A stretch of DNA of 64,000 nt from Sipunculus nudus (lineage: Eukaryota; Annelida; Sipuncula; Golfingiida; Sipunculidae): NCBI GenBank assembly GCA_026874595.1, contig CM049313.1, positions 58,793,159-58,857,158 of the forward strand, given 5' to 3'. The notes under the pieces are model-generated. The model made no database searches. It was not told the origin of the DNA and saw only the letters and a program-made list of their open reading frames with translations. Below are positions 54,900 to 64,000 of the stretch, piece by piece. A program made the position numbers and the translations under genes. The stretch's first letter is position 1. The number at the start of each line of letters is the position of its first letter.

Positions 54900-57860
54900 G
54901 AGAGACCCCCCTTCGGCGTGACTTCGGCATTATTGTGACAAGAATGAGTAAGTTTCTCCCCAATTTTATCTCCGGTAGTATTTAATATAAATTGTTTAAC
55001 AATCATAAGTTTGAACACCATATGTTCATATGTGTGGGAAACGTGTGTGAAGCTGTCGTTGTTAATGACGCCTGAGCTATAGTTTGGCTGCGGTAAATAT
55101 ATATGGGCGATAATACGAGAACAACGCCGTCAGTGACAGATCGGGCGATGGCTCACTGTTATCCATCAAAATGAAAGTCATCCGATCATAAGCGTCAATT
55201 TTTTTTTATCGACGGAATACTATAATACATGGCTAATTATTAATATAAGTCAGAAGTGTGGGAACTGATGGAATTTTTTATAATTTCGAAGTTATTCAGG
55301 GAAAGTAAGGTTTACACTTAACAGTCGTCCGTCATGAATAACGGCAGAAGTCGATGTAGAGTGACCGCATCTATCCCAAAATCGATCAAGTGATTTCTCA
55401 ACACGAGACCTCTCTAGATATATTTGTGGCGCATAATTCTTGACAAAACAAACCATTTGCGCTTTCATAATTTCGGTTAATGTTATTCCAGTGATTAACT
55501 GCTCAGTTACTGGATATATCGCTCTCCGCTTCAGCGAGCTACAGCGGACCGCAGAAGTAACATCTAGCAGGCTCGCTTTATCAAAGGCCGTGCCGCCGCT
55601 GCGCCTGACACCGCGGCACAATAGACGCACAATAGAGTTAATGGGCTTATCATATCTAAATTGCAATTAGCGCACGACTGACACTGGCGACCTGGCAGGG
55701 CTTCTGACAGTTGTTACTCCATCCCTGTAAACTCCTTGCCCCAACCAAGAAGACTTAAGTCTTTATTGATGCTCAACATGAACATTTCAACGCAGCCCAG
55801 GTCCTGAGACCGAAAAAGAAAAACACAACAGCAGTCATCACTGGCTTTCCCCGTCTATCGGCCGAAGGAGTTCCCAGGGCGGAGGTCATCTACACCTACT
55901 GGAGGACTCGATGAGCCTATTACATCTTCCGCCAATCAGACAAAACATTGCTAAACCTTTAGCTATAAGACTGTAAACGACTTATATTCTAGCCCCACAA
56001 TGTTTTGGTTGATCGGTTGGTTGGTTGGCAAACTGATTTCATGAAATTTCGAGAGAGTTAAAATTAACCCTGAAGGGACCGTCCATTGAATGTTAAAGTA
56101 ATCTGGATCATCATATTTTTAGAAAAGACTCTTTGCCTTTGTTCGATGGAACAAATTGATTTTCACTCGATGGCTAAAGTCAGCCACTGGCTTTAAAGAC
56201 GCCTTTTATCTGAGGAGCAGAGCTGACCTGTGATTCTCCCGTGGTGTCATGAAGCATTGCACATTTTTATCTGCGCAGACCCACCAAACATAACAAATTG
56301 AAACTGGAAATTTTGCGGAGGTACATATATATGGTCATAGACTACTTTTTAGTATTGTTCAGTGTGGTTATTTATAAGGGAAAAAAGTTTTCTGCCGTTA
56401 TTCTAAAGATTGCTGAAAAACATGTATTTTTTTTTTAAATTATCATACGTATCACCACAGTTCCAAATTGCGTTGCATGTTAGAATTTTATCTGACCTTT
56501 TTTTTCCTTTAAGGGATCTAATCACCCTCAAAGCTTGTTAAATAAGCATAAATAATAGCGTCTTCTCTTTCAAATAAATTGGCAACTGCCAAATTATACT
56601 CCCTTGAAATCGTTGACTTACTCCTCTTGTTCACAAGTGTTTAAAACAGTGGACCGGGCGCGGTCACAGGCGTCAGCGCGTGGGACTTCCTGCATCGGCC
56701 GAGCCACAACACCTGTCAATCAGTGTTCGAATAATTTACAATAGCTCTAACAAAGGACACTAGGGATATAATTTATGCAATTAACACCATAAGGTCCTAA
56801 TTCTCACTGTTCACTAAAAATCGGAATAAAGATTCTGGATGCCAGGAGGGAAGTACTCGGATTAAATGCTTAAAATTCATGGTTACCATTCACTCTAACA
56901 GATTGAATTATTTATCTTTTCCTGTTACTCTTATGGATTTTCTTTCAGGCGTGGTAAAATTTCGGACATGTCCACATTAAGTAATCTGCAAAATGGGTCC
57001 CTAACGTTTGTTTTACGCACGTACGGAGAGTAATACCTGGATGACGGTGGCTCATTGTCTCAGCAGAGTTGTGTACGTGCTGTGGGTACCGTACGGTCCT
57101 ACAGACAACCAGCGACAGAAATTTAATGTTACGCTGGTATTATTGAGGTAAAACCCTCTCTATATATTAAAATAGGGCCCTATAACCATCACCGAAAGGT
57201 CTCATTCAGTCACAGGGGTGAATCCATATATTATGAAGCGGGAACCATCCAGAACCATTCACCATTCACACTGGGAAAATGCAAAAGTCGTAAAGGAGTT
57301 TATGAGGTATTAAAACAAATTTTTTTAAGAGATTAAAAACTCCGGTCTACCTAGAATTGTACTAGACGCCCCCCCCCCCCCTCCCCATTGGAGCACATGC
57401 AATGGAGTAAATCATTTTTCTTCTTCCTCTTTTACATGGCTTTACATAACCAATGGTTAGATTGTGGATTAGATGGGAATATTTTTATTTTATCAAGTGT
57501 TTATAGCAAGATTGTAAGCACGTTTATCTATTGAAGTACATCCGTGATAAATATCATGTCCGGGCTGCTGCGAGATAAATGAAATCCGTTTTCAGTCGGT
57601 GGAGCAAGGACATTTTAAGTGAATAACAGCTTCATGATGTCCCGAATTATAAACGTTGTTTAGCATTTATTGTTTAACAAAATTCCGTTTTCAGTCATCT
57701 TATAATTGAATTACATTGTTTTAGGCATATGTCATAAGCTCCTCTCTGATTCAATAATTAGTTTCACAAGGTATTATATAGATCTGCATTAGCTCACAGA
57801 CAGAACTAGTGTTTTATATATACTGGCTTATAATTGAATAAGTCTGTTAGAAAACACACA
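54900..57860. other. downstream flank of caveolin, no further gene recognised
   Basis: Contains an inverted 24-base duplicate of the caveolin tail (55,715-55,738), an unexplained 124-codon minus-strand frame at 55,292-55,666 in a GC-richer stretch, and a C12 run near 57,369. No domain was recognised. Confidence 0.3.
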
Positions 57861-57865
57861 CACAC

Positions 57866-58014
57866 GTTGCTTGGATCGCTATTTGTGGGGTTATTATGCA
57901 TGAAAACCACATATAAAGCCGTTTTATGGAATATATTAGGACCTGTGTACAGTAAAAACAGCTTTACATGTTGTTTTCTTGCATAATAACCCAACAAATA
58001 GCGATTTCAGCAAC
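57866..58014. repeat. 150-base hairpin/foldback element
   Basis: Arms of about 55 bases: the left arm contains ATCGCTATTTGTGGGG and TTATTATGCATGAAAACCAC; the right arm, inverted, contains ATCGCTATTTGTTGGG and TTATTATGCAAGAAAACAAC. A loop of about 38 bases separates them. Roughly 85 percent of arm positions pair by eye. No coding frame. Confidence 0.8.
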
Positions 58015-58019
58015 TGTAC

Positions 58020-60010
58020 ATTCACTGACTCGCAAACAGAGGCCCTGCATGATTAAACTCAGCAAGATTTGAAATTTAATGAACACATTGTCCGCTTTCC
58101 CGGTCCTTCTGGTCATACGTTCTGGTCATCTTTTCCCTACCTTTCTAACTTTTTTAATTTGCCAATATATACAGGAATCCTTGGTCCACGATAAAACAAA
58201 TCACGGTAGGACACGTCTGCTCCTGTGAAATACTCTTTGGTACACTCACAACCCTTTTGTTCTTAATCTTTTTTGGCAAGTCTTGTACACAGGCGTCGAC
58301 ACTCGCACTGGGCTTAGCTTTTCACAAACGCACACGGCGAGATTGGAGAGTTGTTTTGAGAGGAAAAGCGACTGGCAAGAGGATTTACGTACAATATATA
58401 GCAAAAAGTTATCATAACGGATGTGGGTTCGTAGGTTCAAAACATGAGCGGTGTGTCCATGAGAGCAGTTTTTGTGTCGAACCTGCACATGCATCAAATT
58501 AATACCAGGAGAAAGGTGCATCCCTTATTCTGGTTACACTTCTTTTTACATGAGGTATAAATACAATATTCATTTGTATTCTGGGAGCGGTAAAAACCTA
58601 TCTTTTATTGAAAGGGTTTTATTGAATGCACACTGTCCGATCAAGAAATGGTCAGGTTTCACGACCAGGGGATACCTTGAAATGCACATTTCGTTGAAGG
58701 TTACATCCTTACTGCTAACCACTGCCATCTTCAGCTGAAACTCGATTGATACACTTGTACCTAATCAGAACGACTTCAATCAGATTTATTTAGCCGCAGT
58801 GTTTATATTGCCATTGCCTTTACAAATGTAAGACCACACACGAAAATTGTTGATCTACGGACTCTGGGGACAAAAAAATATGGAGCGATCGAGCGATTTT
58901 TTTTTAAACTGGTCAAGACATAAAACCTGGACTTTTGCCAACTCGTTTAGAAAATACAAAACAAAATTCTTGTTCTTTTCTTGAAATGGTGTATATGATC
59001 AACAATAAATTCAGTCATTTCCATGATTACCTGTTAGAATTCTTTCAGGGAATATGTGAAAAAGCATAAATAAGCAACAATACTAAGGACCTGGTCTTCA
59101 TTTTCAAACAAACAAAAAATAATCCATGAAAACTGGGAGTGGGGAATCCGTAAAACTATTTTTAATGATGGCCTTTATGAGGATACACGAAGGAATATCA
59201 ATACATCTCTCAAGGTTTTGTTTCACTGACTGAATATTACAGTTAAAACCAAGAGCAATCTTACCATGACGTGCTTTACGGTGCGTCATTAAAATCAACG
59301 TGTTAACATTTCTACACAGCATATTTTTGTATCAAGAATGAAACAAGATTGTCGTATACACAGGTTTTATTTGTTTTAATTCAAATCACAGTTCTTAAAT
59401 CAAAGAATGAAAAGCAACTCTCCTCTCTAGCAGTACAGGCGTGCAATGCACATAGAAGACGTGGAAGTAAGCATATAAAATATGGTAGATGAACATACAA
59501 ATATTACAGAACCCCTTTTCTTGACATTCAAATGATTATAATATGAACATAATATATTAACTTCCGTGTGTTGTGCTGATAAGACACGCATAAGACACTG
59601 GCCCATGGTCCAAAGTTAATGACCAATCTCAGCCACATACCCATGTCTGATGACATTCAAACTACATGTACATTTTTTTCTTAGTCTGTCAAATGCTTGG
59701 CAAATATTGGTTCATTCCGACAATTGCCTTAGGGCCTGAATTGATTACTGCCAATTCAGTGGTGTAGTAAGCAAGGCTGGTTGGAACGTAGATGGGTTAG
59801 GCAAAAAAAAATAAAAGGTATGGTTCTCAGGCACCGCCCGCGTCATTTTTAACTCCCGGCATCAAACATTTTTATTTTGATTTTCATCTTTCAAGAAGAT
59901 AAAATAATACAATTTTGATACGATTTCCTTTGTTATGTAGTACTTTTACCTGTTTAGCAAAAAGAAAAACTGTTATTTTCCAGCTTTTCCCTGACCATTT
60001 GTAACATACA
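58020..60010. other. intergenic, no gene recognised
   Basis: Only short frames without domains. No tRNA or other RNA gene was recognised. Confidence 0.3.
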
Positions 60011-60012
60011 TT

Positions 60013-61913
60013 CAACGGACCCATGGGTCACTGTGCTCAGCTGAAGTTGACCTTGAAGGTAAAAATCTAAAATAATATCAAATGGAGATAAAGTGTTAGA
60101 GGAAGAGGTAATCAAGGCTATGGTTGGTTTATATGATTGGTTTGTACTGATGAGCAAGAAAATGTTGCAAATAATATTTTGTGACCTTACCATGTGTTTC
60201 CTAATGTTGAAACTGAAGCATATGAGCAGTTTGTGAACAAATGATCTGTACTATTACCATGATCATTAGTTGGCTTTTTGATTAACTGTTGACATTTCAG
60301 TAGTTTATACATTTGTTCAATTGAATCTATTTTTTTGTATAATATATATTATTAAATGTATATGTATTTTTTTTATGAAATGTATACAGTTGAAATATAA
60401 CTAATTAACAACATAAAACAGGGCTAACAAAGCCTAATCTCAAATTCTGCTGAGGCAGGAAAATAATGAACAAATGTTTGTATTAAATCCTCATTTTTTT
60501 ATCACATCAATTTTTTTTTAAATTTAAGTTTATATTTCTATACATTTCCAAAATAACATATATATATCTGAATATAAAAGTTTATTGATAATTCTCAATT
60601 GCATCATCATAAATCTCAATCTTGTCAGATAATGCTACATCATGCATACAAATGTTTATTTATTTTTTACCACAAAAATATATCTTTTAAATCTGCAAAA
60701 CAATAAATATCTAAAAATAATACTTGATTTAGATTTCACAATTTTTAATTGTGTTTTTATTTATCCATAATGTGCTTCATATTTTATAAATTTAAGCATA
60801 CTGATGGGTTCAATTATATTTGTTAAAATCATTTAAAAGAAATTTGAATTTTTTAAACATGCTGCATTACACAACATTGCATGTTCTGGATTACACCTTG
60901 AATACTTTTTCAAGGACAGTTTTTGCATATTGGAGTGGAAACAGCATTACAGTTAAGGAGATACAGTGAAAACAATAACAATTACTGCATAACACTTGAT
61001 GGGTTGGGTTTGTTGGGGGGGGGGGGGATTGGGGTGGTGATATGAGAATAACTGTACACCTGTCACAGCAGGGGATCTCCCCCAGTGACTGTAACAAATC
61101 AGAAACCCTGGCATAGCTGACTTCCAGTGACCTGGAGTGGGACCCTGCATCTGTAATCTGTTATCAAAGCAAATGACTACAACAGAGCCTCAAGAAAAAA
61201 AATCAATAACTAGCTTAATTTTCAAGCTTTTATTTTCAAATTTCAGATTTAAACAAATTAAATATTTATATTTACATGCTGTGAAAATTAAATCAATGGT
61301 ACTTACAGGAAAAAAACGTGCCATGGTTAAAGTTAGGCAAAATTTAAGGTACTGATTTTATTTTTATGCTAACAACTTAAAAAATTTACAAAATTCAGAT
61401 CTAATTTTGGTTGAACAATTGAATCTTAATTAAACATAGTTATAAACTTGGGGAAAATAGACTCTAGTTTCAAAATTTTTCATGTTAAGTGAGTAAATAT
61501 TTTTCCTGATTTTTTTACAAGTCGTTATGTTCGGGCCCATAACTAAAAGAATTTATACTAAACAGACTTAATTCCTGGCATGTACATAGGAACTACATAG
61601 AGGAATATTTCTGGTAAATATGAGGAAATACAGATGAATGGTTTTGATATTAGCAGTCCTGAAGTGTGAAAATAGGATTTTAATAAAAAAATTGAGGTTT
61701 TTCCTAAATTTCTCAAAGGAAAGAAGTCGCAAGGACCCAGTTTTCGGCTTGGTAGGAGATCTTGGGGACATCTAACATTATGCTGAATTTTGGATTCCTA
61801 GGTCTTACGGTTTCAAAACGTGCCACATCTACGGACTGACGGACAGACGGACGGACGACGGACAATGGACCAAGACTATAGCTCAGATGACTTATAGTCA
61901 GCTGAGCTAAAAA
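60013..61913 (-). repeat. 1.9-kb copy of the hairpin-ended repeat family (copy 3)
   Basis: Read on the minus strand it begins with the hairpin AGCTCAGCTGACT-ATA-AGTCATCTGAGCT (61,881-61,909) and GTCCGTCC repeats. It ends CTTCAGCTGAGCACAGTGACCCATGGGTCCGTTG at 60,013. It aligns over most of its length with copy 1 and at its distal end with copy 2. It contains a G13 run at 61,015-61,027. No open frame of note. Confidence 0.75.
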
Positions 61914-61990
61914 GGTTAAAAATAAAATACCGCACTCCAGCATTGATTTCTGAAAAAAAGTGCCAGAGAACCATACCTTTTTATTTTTTT

Positions 61991-62143
61991 GCCCGTTTGT
62001 GACATCACTCATCACCTCTGTATTTTTATTTTCTTGGCCTTACTCAAAGTTGCCCGTTTGTGACATCACTCATCACCTCTGTATTTTTATTTTCTTGGCC
62101 TTACTCAAAGTTGCCCGTTTGTGACATCACTCATCAACTCTGT
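61991..62143. repeat. 61-bp tandem repeat, 2.5 units
   Basis: Unit starts GCCCGTTTGTGACATCACTC at 61,991, 62,052 and 62,113 (exact 61-base period). The first two units are identical and the third is partial with one change. Such identity points to a recent duplication. Confidence 0.95.
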
Positions 62144-62149
62144 ATGAGA

Positions 62150-63785
62150 GGCAGAAACTTCCCAACAGTTTCCGTAATAGAGAGGTATTACTATACATGA
62201 TATCTGACATGGATATATGACAGGAGAATGTCATCGGTGTATTATCAACACAGTTTATTTGTTAAAACAGATCTTTTTCGGACTGCCCCCGCCAGAAGGG
62301 TATGTGTGTGTGTGTGGGTTTTTTTTCACAACATAACTCCTGCAATTATGAATGGAAGCACATGAAATTTTCGGGGCATTTCTGAAATGGGCTAATGGTG
62401 ATTTGATAAGATTTTGGTGTGGATCAAGCACATAATCAAGATTCAGGAATATCATAAAAAAATATTAACAAATGTACAGTCACTTATACAAAAATTAGCC
62501 TGGAAATATGGGCAAAATAAGTGAATGTAAACACAGTTTTGGGAGAATCCCAAATTAGGGACCACGTCATGGCGGAGGCCTGCATTCCTTAGAATGCAGA
62601 TTTATAGTTTGACTATATGATGGTTATTCTGGAAATCAATAGCAGAAATCAATAACATGTCAATAATTATTCAATTAAAGACAAAGCGAGCATACGTGAT
62701 CAAATCACAATAAAAGCTACACTTAATAAACATACACAAGCTAACGACACTACAATAAGTTCCTTTCCAACAATCACCCAGTATAACAGTTGATGATGAC
62801 AGAAGCTGGGTTTAATTACAAGCTCAGTTCTTTGTTTTTAGACTTTATCAATTATGACTCAACAAAGTGTTATAAATATCAGAGGTGCACTTAACATATT
62901 ATAAATTCATATATTGTGCAATAAGAACTTTACAACTGTGCAAACTCTTGATTACTCATCTGATGCTCTTAGATCTTATTGTGCATCACTTCAATCTAAA
63001 ACAAGCCACTAATGTGCGGAATAAACAAAACATGTTTATCAGAATAAACTAATAATTCTGATCTCTGCAAAAATAATTTACTGTCCATCTATCCATACGG
63101 TTTTAACAGACCCTTTCCATGATAATGACTGTATTTGAGTGTTATGGTCCAACATGTAAGTATTGAAGGCCTGTCAATGGAAATTAAATACAAGCCTGAT
63201 CCTCGCTCAGGCACCTCAAAATGAAATATAATTCTGAAATTTTACCTTTATCATTCGTGATGTAACACAAAAGGATCTTATTTGTCAATATATATAGTAG
63301 ACCTGAACTTTAAGTTTCAGTTACCGCCAGAAGGGTGTGCTAGTGTAGTGAAAAAGGTCTATTTTGACAACTAGCAGAATACACTTAATTTTGAAATGCA
63401 TCATGTGACATCCAGGTTTTAGTCTATAGACAAATGGCTGCCCTCAAGAATAGTTTCAGGGATCAGGGTTTGGTTAGGGTACAGGGATGCCACATGAAAT
63501 TTTTCAAAGGACAGCATCCCGGCGAGAATCTATCAACAGATTTGGTGGCAAGGGGGCACATATCTGCAAAGTACAAAGTGGATTAACACTTATTTTGGAC
63601 CACACCCAAATCCTAAAATATACAGTGGAATACGTTACTGAACTGAAGATTTTGTTGACACTGAGCTTCTGTCATCATTTTTGTTCTCAATAGGTCTCAT
63701 GTGTAATTGGACAAAGAAAATTAACTGTACAAAACATCTGCCCACAGAACAGTGGGGCATCATGAACCTGTACACTCACAGTGTC
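62150..63785. other. intergenic, no gene recognised
   Basis: Only short frames. A CCGCCAGAAGGGT block recurs at 62,288 and 63,327, probably from an unnamed dispersed repeat. Confidence 0.3.
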
Positions 63786-63790
63786 TGTAC

Positions 63791-63815
63791 AGTCTCTCTC
63801 TCTCTCGCTCTCTCG

Positions 63816-63848
<33 letters not shown>
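63791..63848. repeat. (CT)n microsatellite with CG interruptions
   Basis: About 58 bases of CT with a few CTCG units; the plus-strand Ser/Leu frame across it is an artefact of the repeat. Confidence 0.95.
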
Positions 63849-63853
<5 letters not shown>

Positions 63854-64000
63854 GAAAGCTTATAGCGCAGTTCTGTCTCCACTCAGAACTGTATGGAAAT
63901 AATTTTGAGTATCAGGTTGACAACTTTGCAGCAAGTGACATGAATACATCAGTGTAAGATTGACATATGACTATACACAAGAGAGTAACGTCAATATCAC

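Noticed and set aside
55292-55666. 124-codon minus-strand frame in a GC-richer stretch
   Set aside because: No recognisable domain, splice sites or signal; length is not exceptional for this local composition.

Overview
This is an AT-rich, intron-rich animal window, most likely from a bivalve or closely related mollusc. The evidence is gene structure (short exons bounded by GT/AG, long introns), a caveolin gene, a C-type lectin/SRCR/EGF membrane protein, diverse LINEs and tRNA-derived SINEs, and long microsatellites. The species cannot be fixed from sequence alone. Most short open frames are chance or lie in repeats. Coding sequence is only a few percent of the window.

Layout. 0.5-1.1 kb (minus): an intronless small heat-shock protein with a heat-shock-element-like upstream site. 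3.0-7.1 kb: the largest of three copies of a non-coding repeat with a hairpin at one end and inverted terminal motifs (others at 20.7-21.2 and 60.0-61.9 kb). 9.5-12.6 kb (plus): a four-exon candidate gene with a TATA box and an untranslated first exon. It is predicted to encode a 152-residue secreted precursor that contains a possible cyclic (C-x5-C), amidated peptide ending G-RRRR. This is the most interesting unnamed gene here.

14.6-25.5 kb (minus) holds scattered, broken exons (transmembrane, EGF, C-type lectin) in the same order as the better-preserved receptor gene at 27.2-41.8 kb, so it looks like a decayed tandem duplicate. Its EGF pseudo-exon was split by an inverted-repeat element, which was in turn split by a 3.9-kb LINE with a 12-bp target-site duplication. 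The 27.2-41.8 kb gene (minus) has exons for a signal peptide, a Cys-containing segment, a C-type lectin domain, SRCR modules, an EGF module and a transmembrane tail, joined by compatible intron phases. The connection between the lectin and SRCR parts is incomplete. A second signal-peptide exon of identical length and phase lies at 49.1-49.2 kb, as either an alternative first exon or a remnant of a third copy.

43.5-49.1 kb contains two further LINE remnants and a tRNA-derived SINE interrupted by a pogo/Tigger-like DNA transposon. 52.3 kb has a SINE with a clear 10-bp target duplication. 54.0-54.9 kb (plus) carries two exons of a caveolin, although the visible splice sites do not join them in frame. 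53.4 and 57.9 kb hold foldback/hairpin elements. The rest, to 64 kb, is intergenic sequence and repeats. The coding parts suggest stress response (small HSP), membrane organisation (caveolin), secreted signalling (peptide precursor) and extracellular recognition (lectin/SRCR/EGF receptor). Nothing indicates that they act as one pathway.
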